Shown: positions 8,637 to 16,862, counted from the stretch's first letter. The stretch is DNA of 64,000 bases from JALHSW01 sp963720675 (GCA_963720675.1 CAVRGH010000010.1:1426001-1490000); one strand, 5' to 3'. Notes: generated by a model not told the origin, from the sequence alone. Program-made: numbers and translations.

Positions 8637-9572
8637 CTACCAGTAGTTGATCCGGGTCGCGCGCTCCTCGACGACGTCGAGGTCGTCGGTCCACGCGCCG
8701 GACGAGAGGTACTTCCAGCCCGCATCCGGGAGCAGCGTCACGATCGTGCCCGAGTCCATCCGGGACGCCATCTTCACCGCGCCGGCGACGGCGGCGCCCG
8801 AAGAGATCCCGGCGAACACGCCGCAGTCGTCGAGCAGGCGGCGGAGCCACTCGATCGACTCGCGCGGACGCACGATGAACTTCCGATCCAGGATCTCGGG
8901 GTCGAAGATCGGGGGGACGAAGCCGTCGTCGAGCGACCGCAGCCCCTGCACGAGCTCCCCGGCAGGCGGCTCGACCGCGACGACCTGCACCGACGGCTGC
9001 TGCTCCTTGAGGAACCGCCCGACGCCCATCAACGTCCCGCTGGTGCCGAGCCCGGCCACGAACACATCGACCTCGGGGCAGTCGCGCCAGATCTCGGGTC
9101 CGGTGCCTTCGTAGTGCGCGAGTGGGTTCGCGGGGTTGCCGTACTGGAAGAGGAACACGAGCGAGGGGTCCGCGGCGGCGAGCTCCTCGGCCAGGCGGAT
9201 CGCGCCGTTGCTGCCCTCCGCGCCGGGCGAGGAGACCACCTCCGCGCCGAAGATCTCGAGCAGCTGTCGTCGCTCGACGGAGACGTTGTCGGGCATGACG
9301 ATCCGCAGCCGGTACCCCCGGAGCTTCGCGACGAGCGCGAGCCCGATGCCGGTGTTGCCCGACGACGGTTCGAGGATCATGTCGCCCGGTCGGAGCACGC
9401 CCTCGCGCTCCGCGAGGTCGATCATCTTGAGGGCGATGCGGTCCTTCGACGACCCGCCCGGGTTGTTGCCCTCGAGCTTGGCGAAGATGCGCACGTCGGG
9501 GTTCGGCGAGAGCTGGTGGATCCCGACCAGCGGCGTGTCGCCGATGAGCCCGAGGACGTCGTCCGTCCTCAC
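8637..9572 (-). CDS. cysM: cysteine synthase CysM (sulfur-carrier dependent)
   Basis: A PLP-dependent enzyme of 311 residues. It shows IGDTPLVGI near the N-terminus, the PLP lysine in NPGGSSKDRIALKM (about residue 45), the substrate loop EPSSGNTGIGLALVA, the glycine-rich phosphate-binding loop GLGTSGTLMGVG and the late serine in GISSGAAVAGA. The adjacent cysO and mec genes indicate the mycobacterial route, in which CysM condenses O-phosphoserine with CysO thiocarboxylate. Ordinary sulfide-using cysteine synthase activity is the alternative. The start is a GTG at 9572 with no obvious ribosome binding site, 26 bases after cysO. Confidence 0.94.
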   Translation of the reverse strand: MRTDDVLGLIGDTPLVGIHQLSPNPDVRIFAKLEGNNPGGSSKDRIALKMIDLAEREGVLRPGDMILEPSSGNTGIGLALVAKLRGYRLRIVMPDNVSVERRQLLEIFGAEVVSSPGAEGSNGAIRLAEELAAADPSLVFLFQYGNPANPLAHYEGTGPEIWRDCPEVDVFVAGLGTSGTLMGVGRFLKEQQPSVQVVAVEPPAGELVQGLRSLDDGFVPPIFDPEILDRKFIVRPRESIEWLRRLLDDCGVFAGISSGAAVAGAVKMASRMDSGTIVTLLPDAGWKYLSSGAWTDDLDVVEERATRINYW

Positions 9573-9598
9573 GACGGCACTAGCGGCTCATGACGGCG

Positions 9599-9874
9599 TC
9601 AGCCGCCGGCGACGGCGGGCAGGATCGAGATCACGTCGCCGTCGACGAGCTTCGTGTCGAGCCCGTCGAGGTAGCGGATGTCGTCGTCGTCCTTGTAGAC
9701 GTTCACGAACTTGTGGAGCGCGCCGTCGTCGCCGATGAGGCTCCCGGAGAGCCCGGGGTAGCGCCCGACCAGCGCCGCGAACACCTCGCCCACCGTGGCG
9801 CCGTCGGCGCTGACCGACGCAGCGCCGTCCGTGTGGGCGCGGAGCAGGGTGGGCAGCTTCACCTCGACGGCCAT
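9599..9874 (-). CDS. cysO: sulfur-carrier protein CysO (ThiS/MoaD-like)
   Basis: A 91-residue beta-grasp protein that ends in Gly-Gly (AVAGG), the terminus that is adenylated and thiocarboxylated in ThiS/MoaD family carriers. The core includes MAVEVKLPTLLR, VGEVFAALVGRYPGL, KFVNVYKDDDDIRYLDG and LVDGDVISILPAVAGG. Its place between the JAMM peptidase and cysM matches Rv1335, which delivers sulfur to CysM. The ATG at 9874 gives the standard length. The gene is 50 bases downstream of mec and 26 upstream of cysM. Confidence 0.95.
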   Translation of the reverse strand: MAVEVKLPTLLRAHTDGAASVSADGATVGEVFAALVGRYPGLSGSLIGDDGALHKFVNVYKDDDDIRYLDGLDTKLVDGDVISILPAVAGG

Positions 9875-9924
9875 GACATCACTGTACAAGTCCGACCACG
9901 CGGGTCGGCATTCCCGCCCACTGG

Positions 9925-10374
9925 TCAGGCAGTCGCGGCCTGCACGTCGACGTCGACCTCGGCCACGACGCCGTCGCGGATGCGGTAGGCCCGCATGACC
10001 GGCTCGGCGTGCTTCAGGCTCACGAGCACATACACCCACCCCGGCTCCATCGCCTGCCGGACGTCGGTGTCCGACGGGTACGCGTCGGTGTGGGTGTGTG
10101 AGTGCCACACACCCACGAGCTCGACCTCGTTGGCCTCGGCGTCCCGCATCGCACGCAGCAGGTCGCGCGAGTCGACCGTGTACGTGCGCGCCGATGCGTC
10201 GGCGTTGACGCAGGGGTAGACGTGCGTCACCGCACCGGTCGGCTCGAGCGTCGGGGTGATCGGCCCCGCCAGGAGGCCGCACGCCTCGTCGGGGAGACCG
10301 TCGAAGCACTGCGCGACGATCTGATCGTGCTGCTCGGCGCTGAGCCGGAGCGTCGGCGACGCGAACGGGCTCAC
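9925..10374 (-). CDS. mec: CysO-cysteine peptidase, JAMM/MPN+ metalloprotease
   Basis: The protein has 149 residues. It releases cysteine from the C-terminus of CysO after CysM has formed the CysO-cysteine adduct. The JAMM zinc signature is complete: an upstream glutamate (DEACGLLAG, about residue 30) and HSHTHTDAYPSDTD (about residues 91-104), which fits H-x-H-x7-S-x2-D. The GTG start at 10374 follows the stop of the upstream CoxL-like gene with no gap, so the two are probably co-transcribed. Order mec-cysO-cysM is the same as Rv1334-Rv1336. Confidence 0.95.
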   Translation of the reverse strand: MSPFASPTLRLSAEQHDQIVAQCFDGLPDEACGLLAGPITPTLEPTGAVTHVYPCVNADASARTYTVDSRDLLRAMRDAEANEVELVGVWHSHTHTDAYPSDTDVRQAMEPGWVYVLVSLKHAEPVMRAYRIRDGVVAEVDVDVQAATA

Positions 10375-12690
10375 CTACTGCTTGGCGTCCTGGATGGCCT
10401 GCCAGACACGCATCGAGCCCAACGGCATGTCGAGGTGCCGGATCCCGAGGTGCGAGAGCGCGTCGATGACGGCGTTCTGCACCGCCGGGGTCGACCCGAT
10501 GGTGCCCGACTCGCCGATGCCCTTCGCGCCCAGCGGGTTCAGCGGAGTGGGCGTCTGGGTGTTCGATGCTTCGTAGCTCGGGAGCTCCGCCGCGCTCGGC
10601 ATCGCGTAGTCCATGAGGTTCGCCGTGAGGGGGTTGCCGTCCTCGTCGTACGCCACGCCCTCGTACAGCGCCTGCGCGACTCCCTGGGCGATCCCACCGT
10701 GCTGCTGGCCCCGGACCAGGAGCGGGTTCAGGATGCGTCCGCAGTCGTCGACGGCGATGTGGCGGACCAGCTCCACGCGTCCGGTCTCGGTGTCGACCTC
10801 GACGACCGCGAGGTGTGCGCCGAACGGGAAGGTGGCCTCGCCCTGGTTGAAGTCGAGCTCGGACGCGAGCCGCCCGTCGTCACCCCAGTCGGCCGGTCGC
10901 TTGGCCGGGTCGTTCGCGGCGAGCGCCAGCTCTCCCCACCCGAGTGCGCTCGCGGGCACGCCGGCGACCCCGACCTTGCCCCCGTCGTGCAGCACGATGT
11001 CGTCCGGGCTCGCCTCGAGCAGGTGGGCGGCGAGGCGCTTCGCCTGCTCGATCACCGCTTCGCTCGCCTTGTACAACGCCGATCCTCCGACCTGCAGCGA
11101 CCGGGAGCCCATGGTCCCGTGGCCGCGCGGCACGAGGCCGGTATCGGACTGCACGATCTGCACCGACTCGATCGGGACCCCGAGCAGGTCGGACACGATC
11201 ATCGCGAACGACGTCGCGTGACCCTGCCCGTGCGACGAGGTGCCGACCGTGGCGACGACGGTGCCGTCCTCCTGGATCTCGACTCCGCCGAACTCCTCGA
11301 ACAGACCGCCGGCAGTGACCTCGACGTAGGTGCAGCACCCGATGCCGAGCTGCTTGACGTCGCCCCGCTCGCGTCGTGCGGCCTGGTCGGCCCGCAGCTC
11401 GTCGTACCCTGCGACCCGGCACGCCTCGTCGAGCGCCATCGCGTACTCGCCCACGTCGTAGTTCGCGCCGGTGAGCGTCGTGAGCGGGAAGCGCTCGGGC
11501 GCGAGGAAGTTCCGCTTGCGGAGCTCGAGCGGGTCGATGTCGAGCTCGACCGCGGCCATGTCCATGATTCGCTCGAGGAACGCCGTGGCCTCGGGACGCC
11601 CGGCTCCTCGGTACGCGGCCGTCGGCGTGGTGTTGGTGGCCGCACTGACCGAGTTGAGCTGGACCTTGGGGATCTCGTAGACCCCTTGGGCCATCATTCG
11701 GGTCAGGAACGGGAGGAAGCCGCCGATGTTGGGGTACGCGCCGGCGTCGCACACGACCTTGGTGCGCACACCGACGATCTTGCCCTCGCGCGTGAGGCCC
11801 ATGTCGACGTACTGGACCTGGCCCCGACCGTGGTGCAGGGCGACCATGTTCTCCGAGCGCGTCTCGGTCCACTTGACCGGACGGCCGAGCCGCTGGGCGA
11901 GCGCGACCGCGATGACGAACTCGACGTACAACCCGTTCTTCGCGCCGAAGCCCCCGCCCACGGCCGGCGCGACCACCCGCACCTTGTCGGGATCGAGCCC
12001 GAGCGCCTCGCAGAGCGGGTCGCGGACGCCGAACGGGGACTGCGTGGGCACCGTCAGGACGAGCGTGTCGTCCGCCCCGGGCTCGACGAGGATGCCGTTG
12101 GCCTCCATCGGCACGGCGGCGACCCGCTGGTTGACGAAGCGACCCGACACCACGACGTCGGCGCCGTCGAGGATCTCGGGGTCGTCGCCGAAGTCGAACT
12201 CGATCGCCAGGTTCGAGCCGTGGTCGGGGAACAGGACGGTCGCTCCGTCCTCGAGCGCGGCTTCCGGATCGACGACGACCGGCAGCGGGTCGTAGTCGAC
12301 GATCACCATCTCGGCAGCGTCGACGGCTTGGGCGCGCGTCTCTGCCACGACGACGGCGACCGCGTCGCCGACGAAGCGCACCACCCCGTCGGCGAGCGGC
12401 GGCCGGTTGAAGGCCGGCGGCAGCATGATGAAGCCCTGCACCGGCGCGAGCCCCAGGGTCTCGTGCGTGTGCACGGCCAGGACACCGGGCATGGCCTCGG
12501 CCTCGCTCGAGTCGACCCCGGTGACGCGGGCGTGGGCGATCGTCGAACGGACGAAGACGATGTGCGCGGTGCCGGCGGGCGCCAGGTCGTCGAAGTACGT
12601 GGCTTCCCCGCGGAGGATGCGGGGGTCTTCGAGGCGTTGGACGGGGTTGCCGAGGATCGAGCCCCCGGCCTGGGGCGCAGTCGTGGTCAT
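10375..12690 (-). CDS. xanthine dehydrogenase family molybdopterin hydroxylase large subunit, form II CoxL-like
   Basis: The protein has 771 residues. The N-terminal a/b hammerhead domain starts with NPVQRLEDPRILRGEATYFDD, and the molybdopterin-binding domain includes VGGGFGAKNGLYVEF and a late GAKGIGESGTIGSTPAVQNA, which carries the conserved catalytic glutamate (GESG). The active-site loop reads AYRGAGR, typical of form II CoxL-like proteins, not the AYXCSFR loop of true CO dehydrogenase, so the substrate is unknown and need not be CO. No FAD (CoxM) or iron-sulfur (CoxS) subunit gene is adjacent, which is unusual. I chose the ATG at 12690 (MTTTAPQAGG) because upstream codons do not look like protein. 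Confidence 0.9.
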   Translation of the reverse strand: MTTTAPQAGGSILGNPVQRLEDPRILRGEATYFDDLAPAGTAHIVFVRSTIAHARVTGVDSSEAEAMPGVLAVHTHETLGLAPVQGFIMLPPAFNRPPLADGVVRFVGDAVAVVVAETRAQAVDAAEMVIVDYDPLPVVVDPEAALEDGATVLFPDHGSNLAIEFDFGDDPEILDGADVVVSGRFVNQRVAAVPMEANGILVEPGADDTLVLTVPTQSPFGVRDPLCEALGLDPDKVRVVAPAVGGGFGAKNGLYVEFVIAVALAQRLGRPVKWTETRSENMVALHHGRGQVQYVDMGLTREGKIVGVRTKVVCDAGAYPNIGGFLPFLTRMMAQGVYEIPKVQLNSVSAATNTTPTAAYRGAGRPEATAFLERIMDMAAVELDIDPLELRKRNFLAPERFPLTTLTGANYDVGEYAMALDEACRVAGYDELRADQAARRERGDVKQLGIGCCTYVEVTAGGLFEEFGGVEIQEDGTVVATVGTSSHGQGHATSFAMIVSDLLGVPIESVQIVQSDTGLVPRGHGTMGSRSLQVGGSALYKASEAVIEQAKRLAAHLLEASPDDIVLHDGGKVGVAGVPASALGWGELALAANDPAKRPADWGDDGRLASELDFNQGEATFPFGAHLAVVEVDTETGRVELVRHIAVDDCGRILNPLLVRGQQHGGIAQGVAQALYEGVAYDEDGNPLTANLMDYAMPSAAELPSYEASNTQTPTPLNPLGAKGIGESGTIGSTPAVQNAVIDALSHLGIRHLDMPLGSMRVWQAIQDAKQ

Positions 12691-12701
12691 GGCCCGGGAC
12701 A

Positions 12702-13664
12702 CTAGCGGGACGGCAAACCGGACCGTTCGGCGAGCCCAGCGATGACCGCGCGGAACTCGGTCACGGTCTCGTGGAGGATCTCCGCGACCGGTCGGACCGA
12801 GTCGATCCGCCCCGCGACCTGCCCGCCGAACGCGAACGCGGCGTCGAGGTCGCCCTCGAAGTAGAGCCTGAGGATGCCGTCGAGCGAGCCGAGCACGACC
12901 TGCTCGTCGGACCGCTCGTGCGCCTCGGACCGCGGCGTCGCCAACACGCGGAATCCCGGCTTGTGCCACCGGTTGAGGAAGACCGTCCCGGTCTCGGCCG
13001 AGTCGACGATCGCTCCTTTGTAGTTCTCGTGCACCGGTGACTCCGCCGCCGACACCATGCGGGTCCCCATCTGCACGCCGTCGGCGCCGAGCGCGAAGGC
13101 TGCAGCCATCGAAGGCCCGTCGCAGATGCCGCCGGCGCCGATCACCGGCACGTCGAACGCCGCGCACACCAACGGGAGCAGGACCATGGTTGCGACGTCG
13201 CGGCTCGCCTTGAAGCCACCGCCCTCGCCGCCCTCGACGACGAGCCCGTCGACCCCCGCGTCGATCGACTTCTGCGCCGCGTGCAGCGAGGGCACGACGT
13301 GGAACACCGTGATGCCCGCCTCGTGCAACGCTCCAGTGAGCTTCGTCGGATCGCCGGCCGACGTCGTCACGAAATGCACACCCTGGTCGTGCACGAAATC
13401 GACGATCGCGGTGTCGCGCACGAAGAGCTGGGCGATGTTCACCCCGAACGGCTTGTCGGTGAGATCGCGCATCTTGATGATCTCGTCGCGCACCTGGTCG
13501 AGCTGACCGGAGGACGTCTCGATGATGCCCAGGCCGCCGGCGTTCGACACCGCCGAGGCGAGCTGGGCTCGGGCGATGTATCCCATCGGCGCCTGGACGA
13601 TCGGGTAGTCGACACCGAGCAGGTCGCTGACGCGCGTCCGCAGGGGTTCGGGGCGATCGCTCAT
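12702..13664 (-). CDS. nitronate monooxygenase-like FMN flavoprotein
   Basis: A TIM-barrel flavoprotein of 320 residues. Family features are VDYPIVQAPMGYIARAQL near residue 18, AVSNAGGLGIIE, VDGLVVEGGEGGGF and the FMN-phosphate region GAGGICDGPSMAAAFALGADGVQMGTR. In characterised class I nitronate monooxygenases a histidine follows the EAGG element; here the segment reads EGGEGGGF, so that histidine is missing and real nitronate oxidation is doubtful. An enoyl reductase-like or other oxidoreductase role is possible. The ATG at 13664 lies only 24 bases from the divergent smpB start. It ends 11 bases before the CoxL-like gene. Confidence 0.85.
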   Translation of the reverse strand: MSDRPEPLRTRVSDLLGVDYPIVQAPMGYIARAQLASAVSNAGGLGIIETSSGQLDQVRDEIIKMRDLTDKPFGVNIAQLFVRDTAIVDFVHDQGVHFVTTSAGDPTKLTGALHEAGITVFHVVPSLHAAQKSIDAGVDGLVVEGGEGGGFKASRDVATMVLLPLVCAAFDVPVIGAGGICDGPSMAAAFALGADGVQMGTRMVSAAESPVHENYKGAIVDSAETGTVFLNRWHKPGFRVLATPRSEAHERSDEQVVLGSLDGILRLYFEGDLDAAFAFGGQVAGRIDSVRPVAEILHETVTEFRAVIAGLAERSGLPSR

Positions 13665-13688
13665 GGGGATGGACGGTACCGTGGCCCG

Positions 13689-14180
13689 GTGGCGAAGAAA
13701 TCCTCTCCCCCTCCCGCGGCCGCAGGCAACCGCGCCGGCCCGACGATCAACAACCGCCGCGCTCGCTACGACTACCTGATCCTGGAGACCTACGAGGCGG
13801 GGATCATGCTCGCCGGTGCCGAGGTGAAGTCGATCCGGGGCGGCAAGGCGAACCTCGCCGACGCGTACGGGCGGGTGCAGCAGCACGAGGTCTGGCTCCA
13901 CTCGATGCACATCTCGCCCTACGAGTACTCCCGCGGCGACCTGGACCCGATCCGGCCCCGCAAGCTCCTGTTGCACCACCGCGAGATCGACGACATCGAG
14001 CGGGCCACGGCCGAGAAGGGCGTGACGATCGTCCCCCTGCGCCTCTACTTCAAGGACGGCCGGGTGAAGGTCGAGATCGGGACCGCCCGCGGCAAGCGTG
14101 CCTACGACAAGCGCCACGCCATCGCTGAGCGCGACGCGAAGCGTGAGGCGCAGCGGGCGATGAAGGGCATCCGCGACTGA
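13689..14180 (+). CDS. smpB: SsrA-binding protein SmpB
   Basis: The protein has 163 residues. It binds tmRNA and delivers it to ribosomes stalled without a stop codon. Conserved segments are NNRRARYDYLILETYEAGI, LAGAEVKSIRGGKANLADAY, HISPYEYSRGDLDP, RPRKLLLHHREI, VTIVPLRLYFKDGRVKVEIG and the basic tail KRAYDKRHAIAERDAKRE. The start is the GTG at 13689. The tmRNA gene itself lies 1.8 kb downstream on the same strand. The entire gene is overlapped on the other strand by an uninterrupted frame that joins the HNH and NMO-like genes; this is most likely fortuitous. Confidence 0.97.
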   Translation: MAKKSSPPPAAAGNRAGPTINNRRARYDYLILETYEAGIMLAGAEVKSIRGGKANLADAYGRVQQHEVWLHSMHISPYEYSRGDLDPIRPRKLLLHHREIDDIERATAEKGVTIVPLRLYFKDGRVKVEIGTARGKRAYDKRHAIAERDAKREAQRAMKGIRD

Positions 14181-15473
14181 GTGGTGCTCTCGGGCGGCGG
14201 CCTCATGCCGCGGCGGATCGTCGGCGTCGTTCGGGTGATGGGGCCGCGGGGGATCGAGGCGGCGGGTGCCGTCGTCGTCTTCGTTGAGGTGCCAGCCCTT
14301 GGTCTTGAGGGTGTGGTGGTGCCGGCAGAGGCCGTCGGTGTTCTCGGCGGTGGAGTCGCCGCCGTCGCTGACGGCCCGGTGGTGGTCGTGCTCGAGGCGC
14401 TGGGCCCGGCCGCAGGCGGTGATGGTGCAGACCGGGTCGCGGGCGTCGAGGAGCTGGTGCAGGGCGGCGACCATCTTGCGGCCGGGGCGGGCGAACGTCT
14501 TGACGTCGCGGCCGTCCTCGACGAGCACCGTGAGGATCGCGTCACCCAGCAGCGACCGGGCGTGCTCGACGGCCACGGGGCCGACGCCGGGGATCTCGCA
14601 GCGCTCGCTCCGCCCGTCGCTCGGCCCGTCTCGCTGGGCGTCGTCTCCACCGACCAGCCGGTCGACGTCGACGTGGACGACGACGTGGTCGCGGGTCTTG
14701 GCTCGGCCCCGCGGCTTGGCGGCCAGGGCCGCTGAGCCGTCGCGGGCGGCGCGCATCGCGCCGAGGAACCCGTCGAAGGCGATCGCGTCGGGCGTGTCGC
14801 GCTCGCCACCCGTTCGAGTGCGTGCCTGCTTCGATGCCCGGTCCCACGCGGCGTCGTCGAACGGGGCGAGGCACGCCTCGATCTCCGCGCCGAGCGCTAC
14901 GGGCCCCTGGAGCTGGAGGTTCCAGATGCCGTCACGCGTGATCCAGCGGCGCCGGCTCCGATCCCGATGGATCTTCGCCGCCCGCTCCGCGGCGTCGGCC
15001 GCGTGGGCGAGCACCCGGCGCGTCTCGTCGCGTGCGGCCCGCAGGCCCTCACGCTGCGCGGTGCCGAGCACCCGCTGCTCCGCGAGCTCGCCGCCCACCT
15101 CGGCCGCGGCGGTGACCTCTCGGGCCACCGACAACGACAACGAGCCCGACCGCAACGCCGCGTCGGTGCTGCCGCACTCCGGCAGGGCGTCGGCCACCTG
15201 CAGCGCGTCGCGGGCCGGACCGATCCCGGAACCCGACACGTCGGCCAGCCACTCCGCCGGCGAGAGCGCCGCGACCCGGGCCGCCGCGTCGGACTGCCAC
15301 ACCCCGGTCTCCACGCACCGCTGCGCGTACAGCGCCTTCGCCACCGCGGCGAGGCGCTCGACCTCCGCGGCCTGGTGGACACGGCGGAGCGCGTCGCGCC
15401 CCTCGACGCACCTGGCGTCGAGGTCGGCCACGACTGCTCGTAGCTCAGCAACGGTTCGCTCCCACCGGTCCAT
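14181..15473 (-). CDS. DUF222 and HNH endonuclease domain protein, 3' end unclear
   Basis: About 430 residues are recognisable. An N-terminal DUF222 region (about residues 1-290) is followed by an HNH nuclease motif near residues 350-395: CTITACGRAQRLEHDHH, GGDSTAENTDGLCRHHH and KTKGW. This actinobacterial family often occurs in many copies per genome and is thought to derive from mobile HNH nucleases; its cellular role is not settled. The start is the ATG at 15473. There is no in-frame stop at the expected end; the frame runs on antisense through smpB into the NMO-like gene. A TGA in a neighbouring frame at 14203-14205 suggests a lost base near the end, so the boundary given is approximate. 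Confidence 0.8.
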
Positions 15474-15541
15474 GTCCCCACGATCACAGGGGGGTGTGAC
15501 AGCTACGTCCGGCGCGTTTCCCCAGGTCAGCGGGCTGGGAC

Positions 15542-15796
15542 TCAGATCTTGGCGATCGCGTCGCGTGCCTCGTCAGCGGTCGCACCCGTGAGCTCCCGGT
15601 AGCGCTTGATCGCCGCCAGGTTCTCGCCGGCCCGCACGAGCTCGACCACCTCGGCCGGCGCTTCCGACGACGCCGGCTGGTACGGCACGCCCGCCTGCTC
15701 GCTGAGGACGGCCACGTGAGCCTCGAGCTCGGCGAAGCGGGCACTGATGTTCGCGAAGCGGGCCTGGAGCTGGACGGCGCTGAACTCGGCGGGCAT
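15542..15796 (-). CDS. small ribosomal L7/L12 C-terminal-like protein
   Basis: A protein of 84 residues with an AGGAG ribosome binding site before the ATG at 15796. Residues 1-45 form a predicted helical segment (QARFANISARFAELEAHVAV), followed by a short linker. The last ~30 residues (VELVRAGENLAAIKRYRELT) resemble the C-terminal domain of ribosomal protein bL12, which contacts elongation factors. Small proteins of this kind are found in actinobacteria without a known role. It is transcribed divergently from the tmRNA gene. A link to trans-translation is tempting but unsupported. Confidence 0.75.
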   Translation of the reverse strand: MPAEFSAVQLQARFANISARFAELEAHVAVLSEQAGVPYQPASSEAPAEVVELVRAGENLAAIKRYRELTGATADEARDAIAKI

Positions 15797-15965
15797 CTGG
15801 GACTCCTGTCGGTGTCTGACGGTTCGGAGCGGGGCGGTCCGCCGCGCCACACCAAGGACGCACGCGACGCCAGGGCGCTTACGGAGACACCCGCGGGAAC
15901 CGGGGTCCCAGGGCTCCGGTACACTGGTCTTCGTCGGGTCACACGTACGACCCGGCACTTGACAT

Positions 15966-16326
15966 GGGGGTGCGTGGCTTCGATTTCGTGGATCGAGGCG
16001 GGTGAAGCGAGCCGACGTCGCCGGAGCGTCGTTAAAAAGTCGGCACCACAAACAATTGCCGAGGACAACAACCTCGCACTTGCCGCGTAGTTCCTAGAAC
16101 TGCAAAGCACGCTCGATCCGGCCCAGTCGCTCGGTCGGGACAGAGCGTCATCTCGAGCGACTTACCTCCACTCCGGACCTCGGAGGAGTAGAGGGACACC
16201 TTTCTGAGGTTGGGGCCGCTGCCTGCTGCCGGTGGACGGCAGTGGCCCGAGACTCATCCACCGGCTGCGCTCGGAGAAGCCCCGCCGACAACTCGAAAGA
16301 CCCGGGTTCGACTCCCGGCACCTCCA
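15966..16326 (+). ncRNA. ssrA: transfer-messenger RNA (tmRNA)
   Basis: The 5' end GGGGGTG (15966-15972) pairs with CACCTCC (16319-16325) to form the acceptor stem, followed by discriminator A at 16326; CCA is not encoded. The T-arm reads CCGGG TTCGACT CCCGG near the 3' end, and the 5' part has TGGCTTCGAT as in other tmRNAs. The tag reading frame begins with the resume codon GCA at 16043 and runs to TAG at 16088, encoding APQTIAEDNNLALAA, which ends in the usual LAA degradation signal. Bases 16091-16290 hold GC-rich helices expected of the pseudoknot region. Its partner gene smpB lies just upstream. Confidence 0.95.
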
Positions 16327-16362
16327 AGAGCGCTCGCGGTCACGGGAGCGCTGTTGGAGGTG
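16319..16362 (+). terminator. long hairpin overlapping the tmRNA 3' end
   Basis: CACCTCCAA (16319-16327) and AGCGCTC (16329-16335) pair with GAGCGCT (16346-16352) and TTGGAGGTG (16354-16362), leaving one G-G mismatch and a ten-base loop. It is probably the transcription terminator. It uses the 3' acceptor strand of the tmRNA, so it competes with the mature fold until processed. Confidence 0.7.
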
Positions 16363-16424
16363 TGCCAGTCCCCATGTCTCCGTACCAAAAGCACCGGGTA
16401 CGACAGCTACGGCAGTCGCGGGTG

Positions 16425-16862
16425 CTACCGCCCTTGGCAGGACTGCAGGAACGCGACGACCGCGTCGATGCCGGCGAGGTAGTCGTCCCCCATCGCCTTC
16501 GCCATCGTCCAGCCACCGACCACGCCGAACTTGTAGTGCTCGTCCGCGGTCTGGAAGCGCAGCTGGAACTCCGAGTCGTCTGCGATCCACTCGCGAAACC
16601 CGCCGCCCTCGCCCCAGATCGCGCAGTTCACGATCTCGCCCTGGGTGATCCACACGGGATCCCCCTTCGGCTCCTGGCGACGATCGAGCGGCTGGAGCAC
16701 GAGCCGTTGTGGGGTGACGCCGATCGCGTACAGCTCGCTCTTGAGGAACTTGGTGTTCGCGGCGACGAGCGCCCCTTCGAGCGGCTCCTCCGGTGGACAC
16801 AGGTCGTCGAGCATCGCTCGGAGCCGCTCGTAGTACTCCCGCTGCTTGCTGAACAGGCTCAT
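16425..16862 (-). CDS. conserved hypothetical protein, possible PH-like fold
   Basis: A soluble protein of 145 residues (MSLFSKQREYYERLR at the start). The middle contains LYAIGVTPQRLVLQPLDRR, a pattern like the beta strands of bacterial PH-like domains, followed by GDPVWITQGEIVNCAIWGEG. The C-terminal third has FGVVGGWTMAKAMGDDYLAGIDAVVAFL. No signal peptide, membrane segment or catalytic motif is seen. It lies between the tmRNA and cspA and is transcribed towards the tmRNA, ending about 100 bases from it. The PH-like assignment is a guess from the strand pattern; the function is unknown. Confidence 0.65.
   Translation of the reverse strand: MSLFSKQREYYERLRAMLDDLCPPEEPLEGALVAANTKFLKSELYAIGVTPQRLVLQPLDRRQEPKGDPVWITQGEIVNCAIWGEGGGFREWIADDSEFQLRFQTADEHYKFGVVGGWTMAKAMGDDYLAGIDAVVAFLQSCQGR

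Noticed and set aside
10102..12705. 867-codon plus-strand frame opposite the CoxL-like gene
   Set aside because: It has no domain, and the minus strand shows complete molybdopterin hydroxylase motifs.
14181..15473. HNH gene as evidence of an intron, prophage or defence island
   Set aside because: DUF222-HNH genes are scattered through actinobacterial chromosomes. No integrase, terminal repeat or composition change surrounds this one.
15959..15964. TTGACA as -35 box of the tmRNA promoter
   Set aside because: It lies only two bases before the tmRNA 5' end, too close to act as a -35 for it. TACACT at 15920-15925 is a better -10 candidate, for a short precursor leader, but no -35 supports it.
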